In this document: in pieces, positions 1 through 9,408 of the stretch
How positions within the stretch are numbered: position 1 is the first letter of the stretch
Layout: every line of letters starts with the position of its first letter
Assembly (NCBI GenBank): GCA_035535055.1
Contig: DATLQT010000095.1
Span: forward strand, 1-50,687
From: UBA6019 sp035535055
GTDB taxonomy: Bacteria; Chloroflexota; Dormibacteria; Dormibacterales; Dormibacteraceae
Direction: 5' to 3'
DNA: 50,687 nt
Notes under the pieces: generated by a model
What the model saw: only the letters and a program-made list of their open reading frames with translations
What the model was told of the DNA's origin: nothing
Database searches by the model: none
Made by a program: the position numbers and the translations under genes

Positions 1-84
1 CCTGTCGTCCTCGATCACCGGCTGGATCGGCCCGAGCTGGGCGTAGTACTCCTGAAGGTCGATACCGGGAATTCGAACTGCCAT
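1..84 (-). CDS. 5' end of an unidentified gene (truncated by window edge)
   Basis: An ATG at 84-82 reading leftwards opens 28 codons that run off the window; the product begins MAVRIPGIDLQEYYAQLGPI. A good Shine-Dalgarno (GGGAGGA) lies a few bases upstream, which supports the start. The fragment has no hydrophobic stretch and no motif I recognise, so no function is given. It starts 30 bp after the end of a decayed comF remnant on the same strand, so it may once have been cotranscribed with comF. It does not resemble the ribosome hibernation factor or SecA that often follow comF. Confidence 0.6.
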   Translation of the reverse strand, partial: MAVRIPGIDLQEYYAQLGPIQPVIEDDR

Positions 85-114
85 TGAATCCTCCCTGGGA
101 AATCTGCGCGGTCA

Positions 115-390
115 CTATAACTTGACTCTGGCGACCGTGAGTCCGACGACGGGGCCGGATCCGGCCGTGCCGAGGGCGGGGCCGCCCAGGCATCGAGGGA
201 GGCGACGTCATCGGCCAAGAGCAGGGTCCGGGGACCCAGCCGGCCTCCTCGCCAGGCGCAAGCGCCCCCCACCTTGGCCAGCCGGCGCCGGGTCAGCTAC
301 CGACAGCGCGGGCAATAGGGCGAGCCGAGCCTGCCACAGCCCCCGCCCCGCGGCCGGCAGCAGGAGGTCTGGGAGCCCACCCAGCTCCGC
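115..390 (-). pseudogene. Decayed comF-like phosphoribosyltransferase remnant
   Basis: This stretch has no intact gene, but pieces of a ComF protein can be read in order on the minus strand. First comes ELGGLPDLLLP, then after a frame change a zinc-ribbon-like GGGCGRLGSPYCPRC, then a stop. Further down is RTLLLADDVAS, which resembles the PRPP-binding loop of ComF (VLLVDDVxTTG), and after another frame change VVGLTVARVKL and a stop, like the ComF C-terminus. ComF is normally about 220-250 residues; here roughly 90 remain, so the middle has been deleted. ComF is associated with DNA uptake. The match is by eye to family motifs and could be chance, but the pieces keep their order and spacing at both ends. 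Confidence 0.45.
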
Positions 391-420
391 CTGAGGCTAC
401 CGGAGGCGGCAAGCCTTGCC

Positions 421-435
421 GTTAAGTTAAGTTAA
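421..435. repeat. Three tandem copies of GTTAA at the end of the DUF192 gene
   Basis: GTTAA occurs three times head to tail. The last copy supplies the TAA stop of the DUF192 gene on the minus strand. Loss or gain of a unit would leave an in-frame TAA close by, so the array looks neutral. Confidence 0.8.
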
Positions 436-797
436 GAGAGCTCCAGCGGCTCCCCGGCCGCAAGATCAAGCCCGTCCAGCGCGCCCGGTGGCAGCTCGAC
501 CACCCGGACCGCGCCCCAGACCCACCAGACGGCCCCCGTCCAGGGCGGCAGCCGCCGATAGACCTTCTTCACCTGGTTCTTCCGGTCGAGGAAGACGGCG
601 TCGATCGGGAACCTCATGAAGAGCATGTGGATGCCGTTGCAGTTGTCGATCACCATCCCGTGCCCCGCCGGGAGGGTGCGGCGGAACATCAGCCCGAGGC
701 CCTGGCCGACGAAAGTCCGGGGACGCTCGAGCGACTCGGCGAGAACGCGCCCGGAGGCCGGGTGCAGCAGCCGGAGGTCGGTGTAGGCCCGCGGCAT
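432..797 (-). CDS. DUF192 family protein
   Basis: A 121-residue protein of the DUF192 (COG1430) family, whose biochemical role is not established. Family features are visible: a central FVGQGLGLMFRRTLPAGHGM region, then NCNGIHMLFMRFPIDAVFLD and the closing PPWTGAVWWVWGAVRVVELPPG. Many homologues carry a signal peptide, but this one does not, so it is probably cytoplasmic. The start is GTG (800) or the adjacent ATG (797); ATG is chosen. It is divergent from the alpha/beta hydrolase with under 35 bp between the starts, so the promoters must overlap the opposite gene or be very compact. Confidence 0.85.
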   Translation of the reverse strand: MPRAYTDLRLLHPASGRVLAESLERPRTFVGQGLGLMFRRTLPAGHGMVIDNCNGIHMLFMRFPIDAVFLDRKNQVKKVYRRLPPWTGAVWWVWGAVRVVELPPGALDGLDLAAGEPLELS

Positions 798-828
798 CAC
801 GATGCGAAATCGTACCCTCCACCTCTGA

Positions 829-1575
829 ATGCACCACTTCCTGAGCGACGGGGTCCCAATCGCCTACTACCTGGAGGGGCCACCTGACGGCCAGCCGACG
901 ATCCTAGTCCACGGCTTCTGCAGCAACTTCCAGGTCAATTGGCTGGGCTCCCGCTGGGTGGAGGCTCTGAGCCGTGCCGGCCGACGGGTGATCGGCATGG
1001 ACAACCGCGGCCACGGGCAGAGCGGCAAGCCTCACGACCCCGATGCGTATGGGCCGCTGATGATCGAGGACGTCGGCAACCTGATGGACCACCTCGGGCT
1101 GGAGAAGGCGGACTACATCGGCTACTCGATGGGCAGCCAGATCGGGCTGCGCTTCCTCGTCTCGCATCCCGAGCGCGTGAACCGGGCCGTCATGGGCGGA
1201 ATCGGCATGAACGTGACCACCCCCTGGCGCGCAGGCGAAGCGATCGCCCGCCGGCTGCGGGGCGACGAGAGCGAGGAGAGCCCGGCGGCGATCCTCTTCC
1301 GCAACTTCGCGCAAGCGGTGCCTGGCAACGATTTGGAGGCGCTCGCCTGCTGCATAACCGGGCGGAGCGAGCCCCTGACCGAGGAGCAGCTGGCGGCGAT
1401 CCGGACGCCGGTCCTGGTGGCCGTCGGCGGCGCCGACCAGCTCGCTCGCGAGGCGCGCCGGCTGGCCGAATTGCTGCCGGACGGCGAGTACTTCGAGGTC
1501 GAGGGCCGGGACCACACCACCGCGGTGCCATCGCGCGCGATCAAGGACCGGGCGCTCTGGTTCCTCGACGCCTGA
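829..1575 (+). CDS. Alpha/beta hydrolase
   Basis: A 248-residue alpha/beta-fold hydrolase. The oxyanion region is HGF at 28-30, the nucleophile elbow is GYSMG with Ser100, and the likely remaining triad residues are Asp203 (GGADQL) and His229 (GRDHT). DNRGHGQSGKP at 58-68 is typical of the family. There is no signal peptide or membrane segment, so it is cytosolic. The substrate cannot be told from the sequence; esters, lactones and C-C bond substrates are all possible. The ATG at 829 has no clear ribosome binding site and starts just after the divergent DUF192 gene, so translation may be leaderless. It converges with the DUF421 gene 12 bp away. Confidence 0.9.
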   Translation: MHHFLSDGVPIAYYLEGPPDGQPTILVHGFCSNFQVNWLGSRWVEALSRAGRRVIGMDNRGHGQSGKPHDPDAYGPLMIEDVGNLMDHLGLEKADYIGYSMGSQIGLRFLVSHPERVNRAVMGGIGMNVTTPWRAGEAIARRLRGDESEESPAAILFRNFAQAVPGNDLEALACCITGRSEPLTEEQLAAIRTPVLVAVGGADQLAREARRLAELLPDGEYFEVEGRDHTTAVPSRAIKDRALWFLDA

Positions 1576-1587
1576 CCCGGCCCGGCT

Positions 1588-2106
1588 TCAGGCGCCGACG
1601 CGGTTGTAGCGGACCCGCCGCCGGGTTCGGTTCACCTTGTCGTCGCTGACGATGCTGATCGACCCGTCCCCCTCGAGGACCGCCATCTGCACCTCCTCGA
1701 TTTTCGCCACTCCGTGCTCCCGCATCGACATCAGCGCCTCTTCGCGCGTCACCCCCTCGCGTCGCATGGCCGAGTCGATGAACTTTCCGTCCTTGACGAT
1801 GAGGGTTGCCTTGGAGGTCAGGAAGCGGTTGATGGCCGGGATGGTGTCGAGGCGGCCGATGGCGAAGTTGGCCGCCAGCAGCGACAGGATGATGATCACG
1901 CCGCCGAGCAACGACGAGTCAGATCCCGTCATGGCCGGCTGCACCGCGTTGGCCACCAGCAGGACGAACACCAAGTCGAAGAGCGTGAACTGGCCGACCT
2001 CGCGCTTGCCGAAGAGCCGAAGCCCGATTAGCAGCACCAAGTAGGTGACCACCGACCGAAGGATCAGCTCGTACCAGGGCACCCCGAGTCGCAGGAGATC
2101 CCCCAC
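1588..2106 (-). CDS. DUF421 (YetF-type) membrane protein
   Basis: A 172-residue protein with three predicted hydrophobic segments in the first ~85 residues (14-32, 41-58, 66-82) and a cytoplasmic C-terminal domain containing TSKATLIVKDGKF and MREHGVAKIEEVQMAVLE. These are diagnostic of the DUF421/YetF family, a common but poorly characterised group. The start is GTG at 2106. It lies 17 bp after tadC on the same strand, so it may be cotranscribed with the pilus genes, although nothing in the family ties it to pili. The gap to the convergent hydrolase gene is too short for an obvious terminator. Confidence 0.88.
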   Translation of the reverse strand: MGDLLRLGVPWYELILRSVVTYLVLLIGLRLFGKREVGQFTLFDLVFVLLVANAVQPAMTGSDSSLLGGVIIILSLLAANFAIGRLDTIPAINRFLTSKATLIVKDGKFIDSAMRREGVTREEALMSMREHGVAKIEEVQMAVLEGDGSISIVSDDKVNRTRRRVRYNRVGA

Positions 2107-2123
2107 GACTCAAGCGTAGTGAA

Positions 2124-3047
2124 TCAGCCGCCCCTCGCCTTCATGATGATCAACACGGCCGGGCCAAGCAGGATCAGCCAGAGGGTCGGGAAGATGCACC
2201 CGACCATCGGCAGCATCATCTTCAACGAGGCCTGGGCGGCAAGCTCCTCCGCCCGCTGGCGGCGCTTGCGGCGCATCTCTTCCGATTGGAGGCGGAGGAT
2301 CTTGGCGAGCCCGACGCCCATCTGCTCCGATTGGATCACCGCCTGGGTGAAGTTGTGGAGGTCCTCAACGCCGCAGCGGCGGCCCATCTCGTCGAGAGCG
2401 TCCAGCCTGGGCCTGCCGAGCCGGACCTCTTGGAGTACGGTCTTGAATTCGTCGGCCAGCGCATTGTCGAACTTGTCGGTCACCCTCTGGACGGCGGCGT
2501 CGAAGCCGAGGCCGGCCTCGACCGCGATGGTGAGCAGGTCCATGACGTCGGGCAGCGCGAGCTGGATCTCCTTGCGCCGCGCCTGCACCTTGCTGGTGAT
2601 GTAGTAGGTCGGCGCGAAGAAGCCGATTATCGCCCCGACGGCTGCTGAGACGACCAGGCCGACGGGGCTGTGAAAGAGCAGTCCGACCAGCAGGCCGACG
2701 ACGAAGAGGACCACGGCGGCGCCGTATCGAAGGGCCTGGAAGTCGGACGGCGAGAGGTTGCCGGGCCGTCCGGCGAGGTTCAGCCGGTTCTGGAGATCCT
2801 GCCGCTGCTTCTCGGGCGTGTTCTCGGCCAGGTATTTGCCGAGGCGGTCGATCAGGGGGCGGATGAAGCGCTCCTCGAACGGCTTTTGGAGCTCGACCTC
2901 GTCGAGGGTGAGGGGCTTCTCACCGCTGAACGCGGCCAGACGATCCTGGACCATGTCCCCGCTCACGGCCTGCCCGCGCGTTGCGTACATGCCCCAGAAG
3001 ACGAGGAAGATCCCGCCGCCCGCGATGACCGCCAGGAGAAGGCTCAT
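2124..3047 (-). CDS. tadC: Tad pilus inner-membrane platform protein TadC
   Basis: A 307-residue type II secretion F-domain protein. It has an N-terminal membrane anchor (about 5-22), a pair of segments near 105-145, the cytoplasmic helical F domain (VMDLLTIAVEAGLGFDAA... MGRRCGVEDLHNFTQAV) and a C-terminal hydrophobic hairpin ending near 300. TadC pairs with TadB to form the platform driven by the CpaF ATPase. The gene follows tadB with a 9-bp gap. The ATG at 3047 lacks a strong Shine-Dalgarno, consistent with translational coupling to tadB. The assignment as TadC rather than TadB rests on gene order and on the segment spacing. Confidence 0.9.
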   Translation of the reverse strand: MSLLLAVIAGGGIFLVFWGMYATRGQAVSGDMVQDRLAAFSGEKPLTLDEVELQKPFEERFIRPLIDRLGKYLAENTPEKQRQDLQNRLNLAGRPGNLSPSDFQALRYGAAVVLFVVGLLVGLLFHSPVGLVVSAAVGAIIGFFAPTYYITSKVQARRKEIQLALPDVMDLLTIAVEAGLGFDAAVQRVTDKFDNALADEFKTVLQEVRLGRPRLDALDEMGRRCGVEDLHNFTQAVIQSEQMGVGLAKILRLQSEEMRRKRRQRAEELAAQASLKMMLPMVGCIFPTLWLILLGPAVLIIMKARGG

Positions 3048-3056
3048 TGCTTTGCT

Positions 3057-4052
3057 TTAGACCTCGATGGCCGTGACGCGGCCCATCACCAGGTTGCCGA
3101 TGAAGATCATGAATGCGGCCAGGGCGATGATGATCCAGCCGACCGGGCTCTCGGTCATCGGCTTGAAGTACGTCGGCGTGGCGAAGTACATGAACACGGC
3201 GAGGATGATCGGCAGGCTGGTGATCAGCTGTCCGGAGGACCGCGCCGAGGCGGTGAGGGTGGCGATCTGGCCCTTGATCCTGACCCGCTCGCGGATCGTG
3301 AAGGCGATGTTGTCGAGGATCTCGGCCAGGTTGCCGCCGACGGTCCGGTGGATGGCGACCGCGGTGACCATCAGGTCGAGATCGTCCGACTCGATCCGCT
3401 TGACCATGTGCCCGAGCGACTCCTCCACCGTGCCGCCGAGGTTCATCTCCCGGACGCAGCGGGCGAACTCTTCGGCGATCGGCGGGGTCGCGTTCTTGGA
3501 AACGGTGTCGATCGCCTGAGCGAACGAATAGCCGGCCTTGAGCGCGTTGGAGAGGAGCAGGAGGGTGTCCCCGAGCTGGTTGTTAAAGGCCTTAAGCCGC
3601 TGGCTCTGGCGCCACTTCACATAGATGCCCGGTATGAAGTAGCCCACCACCGCGGCGATCAGGGCCTGCAGGATCCCGGCCGGGAAGCCGCCGAAGCGGA
3701 TGAAGGCGATCAGGAAGAGGAGCACCGTGAGTCCCACCTGGATGCCCAGGTACTCCGAGGTTCTCAGCTTCAGGTCGGCCTTCGCGAGCTGCTCTTGGAG
3801 AGAGGGCTTGCCCTTCTTGACGTCTCCCTGGCCGAACCGGTCGGCAGCGGGCTGGAAGATCCGTGCCATGCGCTCGCGGAAGTTGGCGGGCGGCGCCTCG
3901 GCGGCCGCCGCCGCGGCCGCGTTCGGGTCGACGACGCCGTACTCGGCCAGCCGCGCCTGGAGGTCGGCGCTGGCGGTCCGCGTCTGGGCGATGCCGAAGA
4001 AGATCGCCAGCACGCCGACTCCGGCGATCAGGGCGACCAGATAGATCGTCAT
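3057..4052 (-). CDS. tadB: Tad pilus inner-membrane platform protein TadB
   Basis: A 331-residue type II secretion F-domain protein. A membrane anchor lies at about 3-22, followed by an alanine-rich cytoplasmic linker, two hydrophobic segments (about 107-145), the F domain with GDTLLLLSNALKAGYSFAQA and the conserved HRTVGGNLAEILDNIAFTIRER, and a final pair of segments to residue ~325. It forms the Tad assembly platform with TadC. The start is ATG 4052, preceded by a GAGGAG element. The gap of 34 bp after cpaF is the largest within this part of the operon. Confidence 0.93.
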   Translation of the reverse strand: MTIYLVALIAGVGVLAIFFGIAQTRTASADLQARLAEYGVVDPNAAAAAAAEAPPANFRERMARIFQPAADRFGQGDVKKGKPSLQEQLAKADLKLRTSEYLGIQVGLTVLLFLIAFIRFGGFPAGILQALIAAVVGYFIPGIYVKWRQSQRLKAFNNQLGDTLLLLSNALKAGYSFAQAIDTVSKNATPPIAEEFARCVREMNLGGTVEESLGHMVKRIESDDLDLMVTAVAIHRTVGGNLAEILDNIAFTIRERVRIKGQIATLTASARSSGQLITSLPIILAVFMYFATPTYFKPMTESPVGWIIIALAAFMIFIGNLVMGRVTAIEV

Positions 4053-4086
4053 CTCAGGCTCAGCTCCTCAGTTTGCATTTGGTTTC

Positions 4087-5619
<1,533 letters not shown>

Positions 5620-5629
5620 TCTTCAGTCC

Positions 5630-6874
5630 CTACCCGGCCGAGGTACGCGACCAAAAGCCGACCTTGCGACCGGCCTGGCCTGCGTGGGAACCGTCGGCCG
5701 CTGGCAAGGGTACCAGAGAAAGTGCGAGATCCCGCACTGCTCGGCTGATCTCGGAGTTGGGCAGCAGGTTGACGAACGGCTCCGCCCGCTGGATGGACTT
5801 CAGAACCGTCTTTGAGTCGTTGGGGAGCGTTGCGGCAACCTTGGTCTCCAGGCTCGACTCGACCTGGACCAGCGTGATGCCGAGCGTCGAGTCCGCCCGG
5901 TTGACGACCACCTTTATCCGGTCGCTCGGGATGCCGAGGCGCTGGAAGACGCGAAGGGCCAGCTTGGCCTCCTTGACCGCGGGCAGGCCGAGGTCCACCA
6001 GCACCACGATGCTGCCAGCCTTCTCGAGTGCCTCCAGGGTCACTTCGCCCAGGTGGGAACTGGTGTCGATGACGATGTTGTCAAAGGTCTCCTTGAGGAT
6101 CTCGAGGATCGCCCGGGCATGCTCGGCGGTGACCAGGTCGGCAAATTCGGGGCTCTGCGGGCCGAGGAGTACCTGGAAACCGCCCGGGGCTCTCGGCATC
6201 AACGCCTCGACGAACTCGGCGTCGATGTTGGGGAAGGCCTCCACGACCTGGTAGATGTTGCGGCTCGAGTCCAGCCCGAGCAGGACGCCGAGATCGCCGA
6301 ACTGGAGGTCGAGGTCGATCAGGGCCGTCCGCTGGGTCGTGTCCTTGGCCAGCGACGCCGCCAGGTTCACCGAGAGGAGCGACTTGCCCACCCCGCCCTT
6401 GCCGCTGAAGACCAGGATCACCCGGCCCGCGGCGGGCCGCTTTGCGGAGATCTGATCAGCCGCCGGCGGCGCCACCTCGGCGGGCACCGGTATGTTGACG
6501 CGCTTCAACCGCTCCAGCTGATTGACGCGGCGCAGCGCCGCGGCCAGCTCATCGCCGCTGAACGGCTTGACGAGGAACTCCCGCGCACCGGCCTGCATCG
6601 CCCGCCGGAGGTACTCACGGTCCTCCTGGACCGACATCAGGACGACCGGCGCGTAGGGCGGCTCGCCGGTCATCACCTGCGTGGCCTTGATGCCGTCCAT
6701 ACCGGGCATATTCACGTCCATCAGCACCACGTCGGGGGTCAGGCGGCGCACCTCGGCGATGGCCGCCTCCGCGTTCAACGCGGTGCCCACGACCTCCATG
6801 TCGGACTCGAAGCTGAGCAGCTTCTTGAGGTTGTCGACGGTCGAGGGTACGTCGTCGATGATGACGACCCGGAT
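5630..6874 (-). CDS. cpaE: Receiver domain-CpaE/TadZ ATPase fusion (start unresolved)
   Basis: A two-domain protein of about 414 residues. An N-terminal CheY-like receiver (acid pair IIDDVPST, phospho-acceptor Asp in VVLMDVNMPG, switch Lys in FLVKPF) is followed by a MinD/ParA-type ATPase with P-loop FSGKGGVGKS and ALIDLDLQFGDLG. CpaE/TadZ proteins place the Tad machine in the cell. The first ATG in frame (6799) lies inside the receiver. The reading frame clearly continues upstream to IRVVIIDDVPSTVDNLKKLL, whose first codon is ATC at 6874. Between there and the double TAG (6917-6922) no ATG, GTG or TTG is in frame; an out-of-frame GTG sits at 6905. The start is therefore a rare codon, or one base is missing. 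The end 6874 marks the first well-supported codon. Confidence 0.85.
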   Translation of the reverse strand: MRVVIIDDVPSTVDNLKKLLSFESDMEVVGTALNAEAAIAEVRRLTPDVVLMDVNMPGMDGIKATQVMTGEPPYAPVVLMSVQEDREYLRRAMQAGAREFLVKPFSGDELAAALRRVNQLERLKRVNIPVPAEVAPPAADQISAKRPAAGRVILVFSGKGGVGKSLLSVNLAASLAKDTTQRTALIDLDLQFGDLGVLLGLDSSRNIYQVVEAFPNIDAEFVEALMPRAPGGFQVLLGPQSPEFADLVTAEHARAILEILKETFDNIVIDTSSHLGEVTLEALEKAGSIVVLVDLGLPAVKEAKLALRVFQRLGIPSDRIKVVVNRADSTLGITLVQVESSLETKVAATLPNDSKTVLKSIQRAEPFVNLLPNSEISRAVRDLALSLVPLPAADGSHAGQAGRKVGFWSRTSAG

Positions 6875-6919
6875 GGGTGGGTTATCGGGCGTCTCGGTCT
6901 CCCACGCGCCTGTCGCCTA

Positions 6920-7819
6920 CTAGCCGCCCAGCGCCTTCTGGAAGACGGGGAACTTGCTCACGATGTCGGTCACCTGGACGCCGTGCGCGGCGCTCAGTCC
7001 GGCGCAGGCCGGGTCCGGACCGGTCGGCGCCGGGGCGTAGTCCTGGAAGGACTCAAGCTCGTAGCTGACCTGCACGTTCTGCTGCAGCCACTTGATGAGC
7101 TCCGCCTGGCAGGGCGTGACGACGACCGTGATGCTGGTCGGCGCGACCGGCGTCGTCGATTGGGCTGTGTTGGAGGTGGAGGAGGCTGAAGTGACGCTGA
7201 GGTTGGCGGCTCCGACCCGGATGACATGAAGCTGGGTGAAGACGGTGGCCGTCGCCCCCGTCTTGCCGGAGCCGGCCGCGGCCAGGACGCCGATGTAGTC
7301 GCCCGGCTGGATGTAGTTGGCGACGCCGGTCAGCTCGGAGGTCGGGAGCGTGAGGGCGACGTAGCCGGAGGGGATCGGGAGGAAGGCCGCCTGGGCGCCG
7401 GTCACCGTGTCGCCCGGCTTGGCGAGCATGCTGGTGAGGAGCGGCTGGCCCTGCGCGATGTCGACCTCGGCGATGAAGTCTTTGACCGCCTTCAGGGCCG
7501 CGGCGCCCTGTACGTCCGACGACTTGCTCGAGTTGGAGCTATCGATCACGATCGCGCCGGCCGGCTTGTAGGTGTCGGGGATCGACTTGACCGACACCTG
7601 GTCGATGGTGGTGATCTGGGTCCGAAGGCTGATGTCCTTGGCCGCGTAGACGACGAGGTCGCAGGGGCAGCCGGCGCCGCCGCTCTTGGCTCCGCCGGTC
7701 AAACTTGGCAGCAGGATCGCGAGGCCGAAGCCGACCAGCGCCAGCACGACGCCGATGATGATGAAGAGACGGCCTCCGCCGCCCGCTCGCGGTCGGGCTG
7801 GTGCCTGAGCTACTGCCAC
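6920..7819 (-). CDS. cpaB: Tad pilus assembly protein CpaB/RcpC
   Basis: A 299-residue protein with a short basic N-terminus, one membrane anchor (about 19-41, IIIGVVLALVGFGLAILLP), then an extracytoplasmic SAF-type domain (VVYAAKDISLRTQITTIDQV, continuing to GDYIGVLAAAG). CpaB/RcpC is a conserved periplasmic or extracellular Tad component. A Thr/Ser-rich stretch follows near residue 215. The GTG at 7819 is chosen because a very strong Shine-Dalgarno (CCGGAGGTGAGG) lies just upstream; a longer reading frame begins at 7885 but overlaps the putative promoter. The gene ends with a double TAG. No secretin (cpaC/rcpA) is present beside it, as is usual in lineages without a classical outer membrane. 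Confidence 0.88.
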   Translation of the reverse strand: MAVAQAPARPRAGGGGRLFIIIGVVLALVGFGLAILLPSLTGGAKSGGAGCPCDLVVYAAKDISLRTQITTIDQVSVKSIPDTYKPAGAIVIDSSNSSKSSDVQGAAALKAVKDFIAEVDIAQGQPLLTSMLAKPGDTVTGAQAAFLPIPSGYVALTLPTSELTGVANYIQPGDYIGVLAAAGSGKTGATATVFTQLHVIRVGAANLSVTSASSTSNTAQSTTPVAPTSITVVVTPCQAELIKWLQQNVQVSYELESFQDYAPAPTGPDPACAGLSAAHGVQVTDIVSKFPVFQKALGG

Positions 7820-7864
7820 GTGAACCTCACCTCCGGGGAATCTCGCCAGGGAAAAAGCCGCGCC

Positions 7865-7870
7865 ATTATA
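7865..7870 (-). promoter_or_regulatory. Perfect -10 box (TATAAT) upstream of cpaB
   Basis: On the minus strand TATAAT occurs about 46 bp before the cpaB GTG and after the flp terminator, where a separate promoter for cpaB and the genes below would be expected. No good -35 hexamer is found 16-18 bp upstream; that position is occupied by a run of eight C followed by GTTTTGG. Confidence 0.45.
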
Positions 7871-7906
7871 GGGCGGCCTGTCCAAAACGGGGGGGGTGCC
7901 GAGGGT

Positions 7907-7939
7907 AAAAAGCAGAGAGCCCCGCTGCCGGGGCTCTCT
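7907..7939 (-). terminator. Intrinsic terminator downstream of flp
   Basis: A perfect 11-bp stem (AGAGAGCCCCG paired with CGGGGCTCTCT) with a four-base loop is followed on the minus strand by GC and five T. It lies 40 bp past the flp stop and before cpaB. This would cap an abundant short flp transcript and leave the assembly genes at a lower level, transcribed by read-through or from the -10 box at 7865. Confidence 0.85.
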
Positions 7940-7978
7940 GGAAGGTAAATCGCTTTTGAGCGGGTGATCTTGAAACGC

Positions 7979-8152
7979 TTACGCGTTCAGGGCCGCTACG
8001 ACGTTGGAGAAGACGTTCCGGATCTGGTTACCCATGGTAAGAAGGATGACGATGACCACGATCGAGACGAGGACGAGGATCAGGGCGTACTCAACCATGC
8101 CCTGGCCTTCCTCACGGTGAAGAAGTCCGCGCAACTTCCAGTAAAGGTTCAT
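7979..8152 (-). CDS. flp: Flp/Fap pilin component
   Basis: A 57-residue type IVb prepilin. The leader MNLYWKLRGLLHREEG is followed by QGMVEYALILVLVSIVVIV. The Glu-Tyr pair at +5/+6 after Gly16 fits the Flp processing rule, so the mature pilin would be 41 residues, mostly one hydrophobic helix (about 19-40). A strong ribosome binding site, AGGAGGTGA, lies 13 bp before the ATG. The gene is first in the Tad locus and is followed by an intrinsic terminator, as expected for the highly expressed major subunit. The prepilin peptidase (CpaA/TadV) is not in this window. Confidence 0.95.
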   Translation of the reverse strand: MNLYWKLRGLLHREEGQGMVEYALILVLVSIVVIVILLTMGNQIRNVFSNVVAALNA

Positions 8153-8322
8153 CACTTTTTGCTTTTCACCTCCTTTGTGTCGAGACTTACGAACCCGTTA
8201 ATCGCTACTTCAACGCATTTCTTGCGAGAAGCGGTCGCCTGAACTCGATTCCGCTTTCAGGCGCGCCAATCCTAATCGAGGGTCGGCGCGCTGGCAATCG
8301 TCAATTTGGGGTCAGCGCGGAG
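8153..8322. other. Intergenic region and flp leader
   Basis: 170 bp between the histidine kinase stop and the flp ATG. It must hold the flp promoter and a leader of up to ~150 bases. TTGACG occurs on the minus strand near 8300, but no convincing -10 lies at the right distance. An imperfect GCGCGCC/GGCGCGC inverted repeat near 8259-8290 could act as the kinase-gene terminator or as a leader hairpin. Confidence 0.35.
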
Positions 8323-9363
8323 TCATCCCTCGGTCGGGAACTCGACCTCCAGTTCGGTTCCACGGCCCGCCTCGCTGCTGACCCGCATGCTGCCGCCGAG
8401 GGCCTCCGCCCGCTCGCGCATGCCCCTCAGGCCAAGCTGCTGGCGGCCGTCCGCCCGTGGCGGGTTGGCGGGATCGAATCCGGAGCCGTCGTCCCGGATC
8501 CGCGCCGCGACCCGGCCGGGCTGGATGGTCACGACCACCTCGGCGGTCTTGGCGCCCGAGTGCTTCTGCACGTTGTTGAGCGCCTCCTGGATGATCCGGA
8601 AGATGGCCTCCTCGAGTTGGGAGCCGACCCGGCGATCCTCACCGGAGACGTTGAAGCGACAGGTGATCCCCGTCCGGTCCTGGTACTCGGACGAGAAGCG
8701 CTTCATCGTCGCCACCAGGCCCAGGTCGTCGAGCGAGTCAGGTCGGAGGTCAAACATGAACCGCCGCATATCGGCGACCGCGTTACGCACGAGGCTGCGG
8801 AACTCCTCCAGCTCGGCAGGGAGCGCCTCCGGCGTCCTCTGCGCGATCCGATCCAGGATCTCGGCCTTGAGGACGAGGTCGGCGAGTACCTGGGCGGGCC
8901 CGTCGTGGAGGTCGCGCGCGATCCGCAGTCGCTCCGCCTCGACAGCCTGGAAGATGGCCAGCGCGCCGCCGGGCAGGGGCTCTGGGGGGGTTCCCGCCGC
9001 GCCCTGGCGGTCCGCCTCGTCTTGCGCCAGCGCCGAGCGCAGGGCCATCGCGACCGCCTGGCAGAACTGAAGCCGATCGCGGACTGACTCGGCTTCGATC
9101 TCCGCCCGCTGGCGAACCTCCCCCACCTTCTGCGCCTTCTCCACCACCGCGTCGCGCTCGTGAGGTGAGAACCGCTCCGGGTGGAGGATGACGTGGCGAC
9201 GGATGACGTCAGCCTCGGCCAGCTCCTCCACCGCTTTCATGGCCGCCTGTTCGAGGTCCGGAAGCCGGGCGGATAGCCGCGCCATCTCGCCGTCGATCCA
9301 GTCCAGCAGGGCGGAGGGCCGGTCGACGCTGCTGAGGCTGGTCTCGTTCTCGGTAACGCTCAT
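8323..9363 (-). CDS. Sensor histidine kinase, NarL/DegS type
   Basis: A 346-residue cytoplasmic histidine kinase with no membrane segment. The first ~135 residues are mainly charged helix. The HisKA_3 dimerisation box is ERLRIARDLHDGPAQVL with phospho-acceptor His153. The HATPase_c domain follows, with an N-box-like IIQEALNNVQKHSGA, a G1 DDGSGFD and a G2 LGLRGMRERAEALGG. Such kinases pair with LuxR-type response regulators; none is adjacent, so this is an orphan in the window. It lies directly upstream of flp on the same strand, which makes a role in pilus or surface control possible but unproven. No Shine-Dalgarno is seen before the ATG. Confidence 0.9.
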   Translation of the reverse strand: MSVTENETSLSSVDRPSALLDWIDGEMARLSARLPDLEQAAMKAVEELAEADVIRRHVILHPERFSPHERDAVVEKAQKVGEVRQRAEIEAESVRDRLQFCQAVAMALRSALAQDEADRQGAAGTPPEPLPGGALAIFQAVEAERLRIARDLHDGPAQVLADLVLKAEILDRIAQRTPEALPAELEEFRSLVRNAVADMRRFMFDLRPDSLDDLGLVATMKRFSSEYQDRTGITCRFNVSGEDRRVGSQLEEAIFRIIQEALNNVQKHSGAKTAEVVVTIQPGRVAARIRDDGSGFDPANPPRADGRQQLGLRGMRERAEALGGSMRVSSEAGRGTELEVEFPTEG

Positions 9364-9408
9364 TGTCGGTGTCTGGGAGAAGCCGATGTTAGATTACGGC
9401 GACCTCAG

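Noticed and set aside
85..431. Possible structured RNA (RNase P, tmRNA or SRP) in the first non-coding stretch
   Set aside because: None of the conserved sequence boxes of these RNAs is present; ordered ComF-like peptide pieces on the minus strand explain it better.
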